This document shows positions 1-11,155 of a stretch of 64,000 nt of DNA, piece by piece (positions within the stretch are counted from its first letter, which is position 1; every line of letters begins with the position of its first letter). This DNA comes from Cladocopium goreaui (taxonomy: Eukaryota > Sar > Dinophyceae > Suessiales > Symbiodiniaceae). The stretch covers positions 95,259-159,258 of the forward strand of contig CAMXCT020000250.1 of assembly GCA_947184155.2 (NCBI GenBank), written 5' to 3'. The translations under genes and the position numbers were made by a program. A model generated the notes under the pieces. That model searched no databases. It was not told where the DNA came from and saw nothing but the letters and a program-made list of their open reading frames with translations.

Positions 1-379
1 GCGGCTCCCCGCTGTTCGTCCGAGTTTTTCACAGGTTTGCTAATCTACCCCCTTGTGCAGTTCTGCTGGAGGCTGGAGGTAAGAAAATTGTCTTAAATAT
101 TGTGTTTTGCATGTGTTGGCAATCAAGATCCAACATGGGGAGAGCACGTGCAGCATCTTCTGTCACACGGGCACCTGCAAAATTCGCATGTCTTGAAAAC
201 GATCGTTTTCCATCACCTAGACTCTAGATCAAATAAATTGAACTGCAAGGGTTCACCCCAAAATCTGTAAAAGTCTGGAACGCCGCCCTTTGAATCGGCG
301 TTCTTGATGGTTCAGTCCTCATCTGCGCCCCTAAAAAACGATCATCTGCGCCCCTAAACTTCAAGGTAAGTTACAATCA
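1..379. other. Unassigned DNA left of the first tandem repeat
   Basis: No convincing gene was seen. The phrase 'catctgcgcccc' occurs three times around 320-390, which suggests a decayed short tandem repeat. Confidence 0.4.
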
Positions 380-399
380 TCTGCGCCCCAAAAAACACT

Positions 400-582
400 G
401 GCACCCTTTAGGTTGGGAGAAATATCATGGCACCAAATAGGAAGAATATCACATATATTTTTTACCATACTGCTGGGGGGTACTAGCCTTTAGGTTGAGG
501 GGAAATATCATGGTACCATAAAGGAAAAATATCACGTATAAACATACTGTAACATACTTGTCAGGGGTACGTCCCTTTTGGT
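400..582. repeat. Tandem repeat (~70-90 bp unit), left part
   Basis: Degenerate monomers contain 'atcatggcaccat', 'aggaagaatatcac' and 'cttttaggttg'-like blocks. The same repeat continues at 4256-4800. The interruption is the LINE described next, so the two parts were once one array. Confidence 0.8.
568..582. repeat. LINE target-site duplication, left copy
   Basis: An exact 15-base match to 4256-4270, 'tacgtcccttttggt'. It lies at the 3' side of the minus-strand LINE. Confidence 0.88.
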
Positions 583-666
583 TTTTCCCAGCCGTACCCT
601 GCGCCGATCAGTCCGGATGGACTCAATGCAGGGCGTTGGCGCAATCAAGGAATCAGGTGAGCTTGC

Positions 667-2379
667 TTAAAAAGATCTACTCATGGCAGCTGCATACACA
701 CAATTATTATCGGTATGTTCGTCAAAATTATGATATCCGAGAACTTGCTCGTAGACAAACCTTTTCGTGTGATGCAGCCAGTTTTGCCTCGGTTTTCCGA
801 CTCGTTTTTTTTCATAGTCAACTCTTGAAGCAGAATGTGGTAAGAAAGACACTTGTCTCATGGGGTCGTCGTTGCTACTTCTGAGGATGTGTCCAAGTAG
901 TTTGGCTCGTCTGTTCATGTGATATTCACTAAACCGAGTTATCTTTCTGTTATCACCGCGAGTCGGAAATGCAACCGAGGTTGCTTCATCTAATATTTTC
1001 TGATTTTTGTAACGGCGATCTGCAAAACTCGATGGTCTTTGAAGAATCTTTCTCAAGCTTCTCATTTGGAAAGCGTCTAACGATTTACTCAAGGCCTGCG
1101 TCAGATGAATGGTTTCCAACCCATATAAAAGCTTACTCCGAATTATGGCGTCAAAAATAATCAATTTCCACTTCTTACTTGCCCGTGTAGCCTTCCAATA
1201 AGAATCTAACTTAAACCAGGTTCTTCTGACATCGGACATCTTATTGAATACTCCGTGCTTGATATTTACAGTCCTATTGATTTCGTTTCCAAGATACATG
1301 GCCTCAAACTCCTTGCCTAAAGGCGTACCATCTCCAAAATGAATGCAACCGTCATTGTTCATTGCAATTGCAACACACTTACTTTTGTTGAGTGATAGGC
1401 CATGTCCTTTTGAAATTTGCTCTGTATATCGCAGCAACTCATTTAAACCTCTGTTGCTACGGGAGAAGAGGACAGTGTCATCAGCGTAATACACCATGTC
1501 GAACTCCGCCCCTGGGATTCGGTTGTTTATGACATGCGCAGAAACAGCTTGTTGTATGTCCCAATCAATACAAGTCATGACAAGAACAAATAGAAAAGAT
1601 CATAGTGAGAAGCCTTGGCGAATCCCAGAGGATTGAACTTTCCTGTCAGAACATCCAAAATTATCTTTAACAAAGAACTGGGGGGTTCTATAACAATCGG
1701 CGATGACATCTGTGTAGTGCGAATTGAAACCCAGTCGGCGCAGAGCGATAATAAGTTTGTCATGGTGAATCTTATCAAATGCTTTTTCCCAATCAAGAAA
1801 CGCAATGCTTAGGTTGGCCCCCTTAATGTCAGAATAGTCCTGTATACGTCTAAGCACATAAATCGCATGCGATGTGGATCTGTTAGGTCTGAAACCGTAC
1901 TGGGTTTTCGAAAGTAAAGTCTCAGTGGCTGATTGCATCCTGGCCCTGATCATAACCATGTAGATTTTATGGAAACTGTTGAGTAGAGAAATCGGTCTGT
2001 AATTGGAAGCTACGTCCGCATCACCCTTTTTGAAAATGGGTACAACTCGGGCAGTGAACAATGCCGACGGCGCAGTTCTCGAATGCCACCAACTGTTGAA
2101 TAAGTCTAAAAGTAGGCGCCGGTTGGCATTGTCCAACTATTTTATCAATTCCATGGTTATTCCATCAGGACCAGGCTGTTTGTTGGGCTTTGCCCCCTTG
2201 ATGGCTGTACAAATCTCGTCCATTGTGAAACTCTCTGCACTTGCTTCATTGCTATCTACAATTTGGTTGGTATTTGCATCGTGCTCTAAAGGGTTGCTCC
2301 AGTGTTGTTCCTCTAAATAGGTCGCTATTGTCTCTGCTCGCTTGGCCAGAGGGACATGTCTGCCATCCATGTTTCTCAT
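667..2379 (-). pseudogene. LINE reverse transcriptase, interrupted by stops
   Basis: Three pieces in one frame give the reverse transcriptase motifs in order: 'KQPGPDGIT' (2137-2379), then 'YRPISLLN', 'FRPNRSTSHAI', 'FLDWEKAFDK' and 'GIRQGFSL' (1600-2136), then the catalytic 'YADD' box at 1477-1488 (within 667-1578). A TAG at 2137-2139 and a TGA at 1597-1599 interrupt an otherwise continuous frame. After the thumb, a tail with 'RAKLLGHILRSSNDDPM' and 'GKPRQNWL' resembles the C-terminal region often seen in protist LINEs. The enzyme would copy element RNA into DNA at the nicked target. Confidence 0.9.
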
Positions 2380-2580
2380 TTTGATGTAATTAGGAACAAA
2401 TTTCTTCTTCAGACCTTTGACAGCTTTCCATAATCCCGATTTTCATTGAATTGTTCAATCAATTGTTCATGCTTGTCCTTCCGTGCCAAACGAGCAATTT
2501 ATTTTGTGAGGTCTGCGACTTCTTTGTTGGTACTTCCATTCCGGACTTGTTGATTTCTTTCTTCGATTTTTTCCAGGTAA

Positions 2581-3660
2581 TTATTTCGTCGGATGAACCT
2601 TTCTCTTTTTTTGTGGGGACTCTCTTTGTAGTGAACTTGCGGCCGCTTCTATTAAGGCATTCGTACATGATTCTAAATCCCAACTCTTCCCTTCGAGTAG
2701 CGATCGAACTTTTTGGTTAGATGTTGCCCAGTGATGCGGGTCTGGTTTCGCGTATTTAATTGCCTGGGAGTTTACGTCTTCTTGTGGCACACGGATATTT
2801 ATAACAACATAGCATTCTAATGGGAAATGGTCTGAATCAAAGTGAATGTCAAGTCTGCCTTGGGTGTCCAACACTGTCCTTTTTTCCATCACACCGCATA
2901 ACCAGTAGTCGATTTGCGCATATTTTACAGCATCGTACGGAGGACCATTAAATCTAGAGTCGTTGTCAGTAGGCACCTTTTCCTTGTAAGTGACTAGTTT
3001 ATCAGGTGGTTTAGAGAATTGGCTATTGCAAATCAGAAGGTTGTGCGATTTACAAAATCCAAGGAAGAGTGCTCGATTTTCTTTGGTAGCCTCATTCATA
3101 TTATATAAATACTGCATACCCCTACCCACAATATTTGGGCCGCATACATCTTTGTCACTATCCCTTACGTAGTGAATTCGAGCATTGAAGTCTCCGCCTA
3201 CATAGAAGCAACCCTTTAATTGAGATATCTCATTTGATAACTGATCGTAGAAACCCTCTTTTTCTTCAATGTTATGACCACTGTGGGGGGCATACGCGCA
3301 TATAAAAGAAACAGGGGAGCCCTGTGCCTCAAATGTGGCAACAATAATCCTGCCGTTTATTTGTTTTATGTCTCGTAAGCTTGGCATAAGCACTGAGTTG
3401 ATTACAATACCTACCCCTGCATTTTCAAAATCCGCCGATGATCTACAAGTTGTTCCAGGTGGACCTGAGATTGTGGTTTCTTCGCGTTTTTTCATTTCTC
3501 GTTCTCTTACTTTGGGATCTACGCCGCTGCTGAAGAAACAGAAAGAACTTCCCCATTCTTCCCAGCAGGATGAATTAACGTTTGTTTCAGTCAACAGTAT
3601 TAAGTCGTAGGAATGTTCTTTCATGATCGCGTCTATTAGTTCTGATTTGTCAAATGATTA
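2581..3660 (-). pseudogene. LINE endonuclease domain (EEP/APE-like)
   Basis: The frame carries the EEP motif series in order: 'LLTETN' near the start, 'ICAYAPHSG', the metal-site motif 'GGDFNARI', 'AQIDYWL', and the C-terminal catalytic 'SDHFPLE'. In LINEs this domain nicks the target so that reverse transcription can be primed at the insertion site. All the classic residues appear to be present within this stretch. A frameshift near 3660 separates it from the first strand of the domain (LNVRG), and further shifts between 2380 and 2680 separate it from the reverse transcriptase, so this copy cannot make an active protein. Confidence 0.85.
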
Positions 3661-4100
3661 CATCCCCTGACGTTTAGCGTTGCAATCTTCAAATGCCTTC
3701 CGTGTTTTAACTTCCAATGTTTCGCGTCCTGTTTCTGAACTTGATTGCACTGATATAGCCTTTTCTTTTGGCTTGCGATAGCTACACATTGACGCTGAAA
3801 ATCTTGTTTCCTTTCCATAAGTGTGTTTGTGAACCAGCATCTTGCGTAAAACATAGCTTTGTTGAAATGGTGGCGTTTCAAACATTTCCGTTTGTTAAGG
3901 TTGCTCTTTTTTAAAAGTTCCTTGACTGCCTTATTGGCTCTCTCCCACAGACACATGCGTTTGAAAAATCTCCACTGCCTTCTTCTATCTTTTCTTTTTT
4001 GGTTAATTCTATTCTTGGCTCTTCTGTTGTAATAAAAAGAGGTGGTAGGTTTTTCACGCCTGTGTCTCTGGGTAGATTCAGTCAGCCCAATGGTGGGCAC
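3636..4100 (-). pseudogene. LINE 5' basic region leading into the endonuclease
   Basis: This 154-codon frame is very rich in Arg and Lys (for example 'RINQKRKDRRRQWRFFKR') and would suit nucleic-acid binding. Its last residues contain 'IATLNVRG', the opening strand of LINE endonucleases, so the frame belongs to the same polyprotein. It then runs off frame, and the endonuclease continues in another frame from about 3660. No zinc knuckle was seen. Whether this is a separate ORF1 or the N-terminus of a single polyprotein cannot be told; the overlap into LNVRG favours the single polyprotein. Confidence 0.7.
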
Positions 4101-4255
4101 TGTCCCGGGGAACCTTCTTGAAGGTACTGGTGGTGATACTGAGGTTATGCGACGTTTGCGGCTGTCTGTGTTTCTGCCGTTCTGTGCCGCTTTGTTGCCT
4201 TCGTGGCCATTGCCAGCTTTCCTTTGTTGCCTTTTTTGCTGCCTGCTTTGTTGCC

Positions 4256-4270
4256 TACGTCCCTTTTGGT
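4256..4270. repeat. LINE target-site duplication, right copy
   Basis: An exact 15-base match to 568-582. It lies at the 5' side of the minus-strand LINE and is followed at once by the resumed tandem repeat. Confidence 0.88.
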
Positions 4271-4800
4271 GGGGGGAGGAACTATCGTCGCACCATGTAG
4301 AAAGAATATCACGTAAACATACTTCCCGGGGGTACGACCCTTTAGGTGGGGGGGGGAGCTATCATGGCACCATGTAGGAAGAATATCACGTATAACCGTA
4401 TAACCATACTTCTCAAGGGTACGACCCTGTAGGTTGGGAGGGGAACTATTATGGCACCATATAGGATGAATACCACAATAACCATACTTCTCAGGGGTAC
4501 GACCCTTTAGGTTGGGAGGAGCTACCATGGCACCATATAGGAAGAACTTCGCATATAACCATACTTCTCAGGGACCCTTTAAAGGGGAAGTATCATGGCA
4601 CCATATAGGAAGAATATCACACATAAACATACTTCTCACGTGTACGACCTTTTAGGTTCGGGGGGAATTATCATGGGAATATCACATACAAACATATTTC
4701 TCAGGGGTACGACCGTTTAGGTTGAGGGGGAAACTATATGGCACCATGCAGGAAGGGTATCACATAGAACCATACTCCTCAGGGGTGCGACCCAGTCGGA
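4271..4800. repeat. Tandem repeat (~70-90 bp unit), right part
   Basis: About six degenerate monomers contain 'catacttctcaggggtacgacc', 'tttaggttggg', 'ctatcatggcaccatata' and 'aggaagaatatcac' in the same order. The array is interrupted on its left by the LINE. Confidence 0.85.
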
Positions 4801-5034
4801 GCACATTAAGTGTGGAGAGAGACTAAACAGAGTAGCACAAAACGTGACAAGAAAAAGAATTCAGTCCATTCAATTGAAAACCTTTCTTTGGAAAAATAAC
4901 CTTGCTTATATCATGGACAACATGACGGCAGCGGAAAGCACATGCGTTACCAAATCTCACTAAATCTTGACCTCTGGAAAACACTCTATAACATATGATA
5001 TGGACGTAGTAAGGTCATTTCTGGAACAAGGTTA
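4801..5034. other. Spacer with no gene seen
   Basis: Unremarkable sequence between two tandem arrays. No coding signal was recognised. Confidence 0.4.
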
Positions 5035-5690
5035 AGGCTTTCGTACAAGACCTCCTTCAAAAACATGCAAGCTGAAGGTGTGAAAGACCAAGTTTCTGTG
5101 CGAAACATCCTTCAAAAACTACAATGCAAAGTCATGGAAACGAATCTTTCGTGCGAGACTACCCTCAAATAGTGATAGTTGCAGGCATGAAATCGAAGCT
5201 TTAGTGCGAGACTTCCCTCACAAAGCGAAAGTGGAATATATAAAAACGAAGCATTCGCACGAGGGTTCCCTAAAAAAAGTGATAGTTGAACATGTGAAAA
5301 CAAATATTTCCTGTGAAACTTCCCTCAAAGCGTGATAGTTGAAGATGTGAAAACGAAGCTTTCGTGCGAGACTCCCTCAAAACGTGATAGTTGAAGATGT
5401 GAAGACAATGCGTTCCTGCAAGACTTCCCTCACAAAGTGAAAGTGGGAGATATGAAAACGAAGCTTTGGTGCGAGACTTCCCTCAAAGAGTGCTAGTTGA
5501 AGATGCGAAAACGAAGCTTTCGTGCGAGACTTCCCCCACAAAGTGTAAATGGATGTAAATGGAACATATGAAAGCGAAGCTGTCGTGCGAGAATTCCCTC
5601 ACAAAGTGAAAGCGGAAGATATAAAAACGAAGCTTTCGTGCGGGACTTCCCTCAAAAAGTGAAAGTTACCATTATCACAACGAAGGTTCA
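5035..5690. repeat. Tandem repeat, ~53 bp period
   Basis: Copies of 'gaagctttcgtgcgagact' followed by 'tccctcaaaaagtgatagttgaa' recur about every 53 bases (for example at 5355, 5408, 5460, 5513, 5576 and 5629). A related phrase ('ctgcgagacttcc') occurs at 26480, where it opens a second copy of the composite repeat. Confidence 0.85.
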
Positions 5691-5840
5691 GGGGCACAGA
5701 CGATAACCCGTGCAACGCTCGGTTTGTGAGACCTGCGTGGCACTTTAAGCCCATGTGACCACCTGCGCCTCTATTCAAATACAATCTTTCGAGCAACTAT
5801 GGCCCCAAGAGGCGTTTAGGGGCACAGGCGAGGAGGGAAC

Positions 5841-6446
5841 CTTCTTGATTGGCCTTCTTTGCCGCAGCCGAAGTTCACGCTGAATAGATGGAGTGGAAAA
5901 AAACGAAACCAAGGGCCGAAAATTGAAACTGCAATTACCCCAATCCTGCGCCCACTCGGCACATGCCAAGCAGTCGCAAGTCTACGTTCAATCCCTGAAA
6001 CCAAACGCAAAAGCCATCAAAAATAGTAACACGGTATGTCGCTGCAAGCGCAGACTGCAATCCAGGCGAAGCAAAAGCGCAAAAGTACCATGGTGCCCGA
6101 TCATCCAATTTCCACCGCAACCATCATTTGCATTCACTCGCGGTCTCACCTTGCTCTGCTGCATCTTGAACTTTCCGGGCAGCCTCTCCAGCCGCACGAT
6201 CAAACCTGAAGATGCCACAAAGCAAAACAAGACTCGTGGGTGGTACAAGCACAGATCCCTGATAGGAAAAGAATGCTGCAGGCATCTCCAAAACACATAC
6301 CACAAATTGAAATGAATTACAGTAAATCAAATGAACAGCGGAGACAATACCAAAACATTCCAGCAAACCAAGGGGAACCGGATGCAGAAAGGCGCCAATC
6401 TGCAAAACACCTCTGACATGCTCAACAAATGGTAACTTGGGAACAT
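5841..6446 (-). CDS. Candidate spliced gene, function unknown (four or more exons)
   Basis: On the minus strand several open stretches have clean splice borders: 6351-6446 (peptide 'VPKLPFVEHVRGVLQIGAF' and on), 6150-6258 (ending 'FDRAAGEAARKVQDAAEQ'), 5939-5994 ('GIERRLATAWHVPSGRR') and 5841-5879 ('RELRLRQRRPIKK'). Each begins after a pyrimidine-rich tract ending in CAG and ends at a GT. Implied introns are about 59-155 nt. The frame of the first exon is not fixed, because two frames are open. The upstream side runs into degenerate repeats at 6.5 kb, so the 5' end is lost or not visible. I do not recognise the product. Confidence 0.38.
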
Positions 6447-6506
6447 CTGAGAAAATTAAAGAACCGGATAACTCCACAAGTCAACTTCTCCCAATAATTA
6501 CAAACA

Positions 6507-7340
6507 GTGGCTCAAGCGGTGCGGAGAAGGCAGGGAAGACAAAGGACATGGTGGAGAATCGATTGTTGTAAAGAGTTGTATGTGAAAGTGATATGTGTGA
6601 AAGAGCTGTGCGTGAAAGATTTGTGCGCAAGAGTTGACGAAGGTGCATGTAAAAAAGTTGTGTGCGAAAATGTGTGTGAAGGAAAGAATTTTGCGTTCAG
6701 TCAGTGGAAGAGCCGTGTGTGAAAGATGTGTCATGAGACTCAAAAGAGCCGCGGCGTCAGACAGACCAAGACGCTCAGTGCCATAAGCGCCAAGCCTGCC
6801 ACACAAAAGCAAAGCCGATGGCACGAAGGCCTCGCACGCCATGCAAAGCGACCATCGATGACCCCCAGTGCCAGCTCAGTGCCATAAGGCCACGCCTGCC
6901 ACACAAAAGCCAGGTCTGTGGCACCAAGCGCCACGCCGGCCACAAGCAACCATCGATGATGCTGCCTGCCATGCAAAGAGGCGCGGCGTCACACAGACCA
7001 GGGGCGCCACCAGAGACAGCCCAGTGCCACAAGGGCCACACCTGCATGGCACGAAGCGCCACGTCTGCCACACAAAGTGACCATCAATGGCATCAAACGC
7101 CACGCCTGCCACACAAAAGCAAAGTCGATGGCACGAAGGAGAGCCGCGGCGTCACACAGACCAATGCCCCACCAAAGCCAGCTCAGTACTTATGGCCACG
7201 CCTCGCCTGCCGCAGAAAATGCATCTTTGCAGATCCTCTTCAAATGTCCCACGCCTGCCATCGTTTTTGGACATGCCGCAAAACCCTCGCGTTTTGCTCA
7301 CGTTTGAGAAGGTGCACAATCCCTTGCGCCTGCCACGCGT
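6507..7340. repeat. Degenerate short tandem repeats
   Basis: 6560-6725 repeats 'gtgtgaaagagttgtgcg'-like phrases. 6780-7200 repeats 'cacgcctgccacacaaaagc' and 'gatggcacgaag'. The long open frames here on both strands are by-products of the repetition. The block ends with 'aaggtgcacaatcccttgcg', which is shared with 26660. Confidence 0.7.
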
Positions 7341-7344
7341 AACG

Positions 7345-7625
7345 AGATCTGAATGTCCAAAAGTGGTCCGTACGTGGTGTGCTTTGTACATTTTCACTTC
7401 GAAATGTGCTTCGCGCCACAACGGCGTGCACTTTTTCGACATTGCAACTTCCAAAAGTGGTCCGACCCTGGTGTGCTTTGTTCATTTTCACTTCGAAATG
7501 TGCTTCGCGCCACAACGGCGTGCACTTTTTCGACATCGCAACTTCCAAAAGTGGTCCGACCCTGGTGTGTTTTGTACATTTTGACTTCGAAACGTGCTTC
7601 GCGCCACAACGGCGTGCACTTTTTC
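7345..7625. repeat. 94-bp tandem repeat (about 2.7 copies)
   Basis: The phrase 'acttccaaaagtggtccgac' starts at 7447 and 7541, a 94-base period. The monomer includes 'gtgcttcgcgccacaacgg' and 'cgtgcactttttcgacat'. The same monomers occur at 26740-27040 (same strand) and 27590-28030 (opposite strand). Confidence 0.88.
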
Positions 7626-7890
7626 ATCTCTCACCTGGCAAGATGGCTCCGCACCCGCCAGCTTTAGCGAGCCTACTTTTCGACCCTCCGGAGCCACAAA
7701 TCATTGGAAAAACACAGTGTTTCGCGACTTTCCTACCTTTTCGCGCGCCTGTATCTTCTTACTTCTGACTCTTTCTCTTCTCTGATCTTCTCTCTTCTGC
7801 TCTTCTCTTCTCTCTGCCTCTGCCCATCTCTGCTTTTCATCTGTCCATATTGTCGGAAGTTTGACTTCTAAACTTCCTTCGACTACTTCG
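7626..7890. repeat. Terminal module of the composite dispersed repeat
   Basis: A conserved ~260-bp module follows the 94-bp repeats. It contains 'tttcgaccctccggagccac', a CT-rich stretch and, at the end, 'ggaagtttgacttctaaact', which is a small inverted repeat (ggaagttt/aaacttcc). Copies: 27050-27288 (+), 27328-27590 (-), 28207-28445 (-). Confidence 0.88.
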
Positions 7891-8700
7891 TACTACAAAG
7901 CTTGCAGAAAGATGCAGAAAGTATTCCCCAGTACTCCTTCCTAAAGCTCGCACGAAGACGTCACATTATGCTTGCGAAACGCGCCGCGGGATAAGAAAAA
8001 CACACAAGAAACATCACATTTTGTATCATTTTGTTCGGTTTTTGACGATAGAATTTCATTTTGCACGTAAGGGTCGCAAAAGACGCGGAGTGCTCACAAG
8101 TGAGCAACAAAGAGGGATTTGAACAAACTGAACTTCTTGTGTGTTTAGGTTTGCGGCATCCTTTGTCCGCGGTTTTTTTTCTTTAATTGGGTTGCGTGTG
8201 AACTCTCATACACGCGCCGGCTTGGATAAAGACATAGTGAGATAGGGGCAGACCTGTTTGGTAGCCTACGACTGCAGATTGCCTGGTCAACCTTTCGCGG
8301 CAGCGCTTAGGTCTAGGTTGTGTTCCCCTTTGTTTGCCCCCGCCCTCCCCCGCCCTGGGATGTGATTCCTCGCCTCGACTTCAAACGCCAGCGGTTGTAT
8401 CCTGTGTGTGACACACGTGGGTTTACACGCGTGGGTATGTGAAACATGTCTGTGGCTGGTATTTGGGGGAGGTTGGAGATTTGCGTTTTCAACCACAGTC
8501 CACAAAAATGCTTGCCGTGCGCGATGAAAGGTTGTGGTCTTGAGTTGGCACCAAGGATGCTGTTTGTTCGCCTTGAGGGGCGGCCGCGTATACCGCTTGG
8601 GGAACCTGCATGGAAATCCCCGGCCCGTTAAAATCACAACCTTTTCCTCAGTTTTTGACGTGCGGGCTGTCGCATTTCGTCATCGCTCGTGGCCACCACC
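7891..8700. other. Intergenic DNA, nothing recognised
   Basis: No clear exon, repeat or RNA gene was seen. The sequence leads into the GA tract. Exons of the elongase further downstream could lie here, but I could not identify any. Confidence 0.35.
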
Positions 8701-8706
8701 CGCCTT

Positions 8707-11155
8707 AAGAGAGAGAAAGGAAATTAGCAAACGAAACACAAGAAATAAAAGAAGAGAAGAGAAGAGAGAAGAGAAGAGAGAGGAGAAGAGAGAGGAGAAG
8801 AGAGAGGAGAAGAGAAGAGAGAGGAGAAGAGAAGAGAGAGGAGAAGAGAAGAGAGAAGAGAAGAGAAGAGAAGAGAAGACAAGAGAAGAGAAGAGACGAG
8901 AAGAGAAGAGAAGAGACGAGAGAAGAGAAGAGAAGAGAAGAGAAGAGACGAGAAGAGAAGAGACGAGAAGAAAAGAGAAGAGACGAGAAGAGGAAGAGGA
9001 AGAGGAAGAGGAAGAGGAAGAGGAAGAGGAAGAGGAAGAGGAAGAGGAAGAGGAAGAGGAAGAGGAAGAGGAAGAGGAAGAGGAAGAGGAAGAGGAAGAG
9101 AAGAGAAGAGAAGAGAGAAGAAGAGAGAAGAAGAGAGAAGAAGAGAGAAGAAGAGAGAAGAAGAGAGAAGAAGAGAGAAGAAGAGAGAAGAAGAGAGAAG
9201 AAGAGAGAAGAAGAGAGAAGAAGAGAGAAGAAGAGAGAAGAAGAGAGAAGAAGAGAGAAGAAGAGAAGAGAAGAGAGAAGAAGAGAAGAGAAGAGAGAAG
9301 AAGAGAAGAGAAGAGAGAAGAAGAGAAGAGAAGAGAAGAGAAGAGAAAAGAAGAGAAGAGAAGAGAAGAGAAGAGAGAAGAAGAGAAGAGAAGAGAGAAG
9401 AAGAGAGAAGAAGAGAGAAGAAGAGAGAAGAAGAGAGAAGAAGAGAGAAGAAGAGAGAAGAAGAGAGAAGAAGAGAGAAGAAGAGAGAAGAAGAGAGAAG
9501 AAGAGAGACGAAGAGAGACGAAGAGAGACGAAGAGAGACGAAGAGAGACGAAGAGAGAAGAAGAGAGAAGAAGAGAGAAGAAGAGAGAAGAAGAGAGAAG
9601 AAGAGAGAAGAAGAGAGAAGAAGAGAGAAGAAGAGAGAAGAAGAGAGAAGAAGAGAGAAGAAGAGAGAAGAAGAGAGAAGAAGAGAGAAGAAGAGAGAAG
9701 AAGAGAGAAGAGAGAAGAAGAGAGAAGAAGAGAGAAGAAGAGAGAAGAAGAGAGAAGAAGAGAGAAGAAGAGAGAAGAAGAGAGAAGAAGAGAGAAGAAG
9801 AGAGAAGAAGAGAGAAGAAGAGAGAAGAAGAGAGAAGAAGAGAGAAGAAGAGAGAGAGAGAAGAAGAGAGAAAGAAGAAGAGAGAAAGAAGAAGAGAGAA
9901 AGAAGAAGAGAGAAGAGAGAAGAGAGAAGAGAGAAGAGAGAAGAGAGAAGAGAGAAGAGAGAAGAGAGAAGAGAGAAGAGAGAAGAGAGAAGAGAGAAGA
10001 GAGAAGAGAGAAGAGAGAAGAGAGAAGAGAGAAGCGAGAAGCGAGAAGAGAGAAGAGAGAAGAAGAGAGAAGAAGAGAGAAGGAAGAAGAGAGAAGAAAG
10101 AGAAGCCAAGACGGAGAGACAGAGATGAAGCAAGCGAGAGAAAGCAGACCGAGCTATACTTGAGAGCGAAGACGAGAGAAGAGACGAGAAGCGAGACGAC
10201 AGCGATGAGGACAAAGAGCAAAAAGAGAAGAAGAGAGAAAGAAGAAGAGAGAAAGAAGAAGAGAGAAAGAAGAAGAGAGAAGAGAGAAGAGAGAAGAGAG
10301 AAGAGAGAAGAGAGAAGAGAGAAGAGAGAAGAGAGAAGAGAGAAGAGAGGAGAGAGGAGAGAGGAGAGAGAGAGAAGAGAGAGGAGAGAGAGAGAAGAGA
10401 GAGAAGAGAGAGAGGAGAGAGAGAAGAGAGATGAAGAAGGAGAAGAGATGAGATTAGAGACCAGACGGAAGAGAGAGAAGAGAAGAGAGAAGAGAAGAGA
10501 GAAGAGAAGAGAGAAGAGAAGAGAGAAGAGAAGAGAGAAGAGAGAAGAGAAGAGAGAAGAGAAGAGAGAAGAGAAGAGAGAAGAGAAGAGAGAAGAGAAA
10601 AGAGAAGAGAAGAGAGAAGAGAAGAGAGAAGAGAAGAGAAGAGAAGAGAGAAGAGAAGAGAGAAGAGAAGAGAGAAGAGAAGAGAGAAGAGAAGAGAGAA
10701 GAGAGAAGAGAAGAGAGAAGAGAAGAGAGAAGAGAAGAGCGAAGAGAAGAGAGAAGAGAAGAGACGAGAAGAGACGAGAAGAGACGAGAAGAGAGGAGAG
10801 AAGAGAAGAGAAGAGAAGAGAGAAGAGAAGAGAGAAGAGAGAAGAGAAGAGAGAAGAGAAGAGAGAAGAGAAGAGAGAAGAGAAGAGAGAAGAGAAGAGA
10901 GAAGAGAAGAGAGAAGAGAAGAGAGAAGAGAAGAGAGAAGAGAAGAGGAGAAGAGAGAAGAGAGATAAGATGAAAAGAGGAGATGGATGAGAGAAGAGAG
11001 GGAAAAAGATAAGAAAAGGAAAGAAAGAGAGAGTAGAGAAGAAGATAAGAAGAGTAGCAGAAACGGAGAGAGAGAGTAGGAGAGAAAAGCAGATAAAGGA
11101 GCGAGGAGCGACAAAAGAGAAGAGAAATTATATAATACCCAATCATAATAGGAAA
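8707..11155. repeat. 2.4-kb polypurine (GA-rich) tract
   Basis: Almost pure purine on the plus strand, built from 'gagaagaagagagaag', 'gaagag' and 'gagaagagaa' blocks. One short island (about 10090-10220) is less regular and divides two phases of repetition. Because stop codons are rare in these units, frames of more than 800 codons are open on both strands; these are artefacts. Confidence 0.97.

Larger units (their letters stand above)
583..4255 (-). mobile_element. LINE (non-LTR retrotransposon), apparently full length but defective
   Basis: On the minus strand, in order, the element has a short 5' leader, a basic region, an endonuclease of the EEP (APE-like) type, and a reverse transcriptase. 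It is bounded by the identical 15-mer 'tacgtcccttttggt' at 568-582 and 4256-4270, the expected target-site duplication. Joining the sequence outside one duplicate restores a normal monomer of the surrounding tandem repeat, which independently fixes both ends. Coding capacity is broken by frameshifts near 3660 and in the 2380-2680 linker, and by in-frame stops at 2137-2139 and 1597-1599. It is a dead copy, as is common for dinoflagellate LINEs. Confidence is high for the class; I did not assign a clade. Confidence 0.93.

Noticed and set aside
4145-4528. 127-codon minus-strand frame 'LKGRTPEKYGY'
   Set aside because: Mostly translation of the flanking tandem repeat plus the LINE leader.
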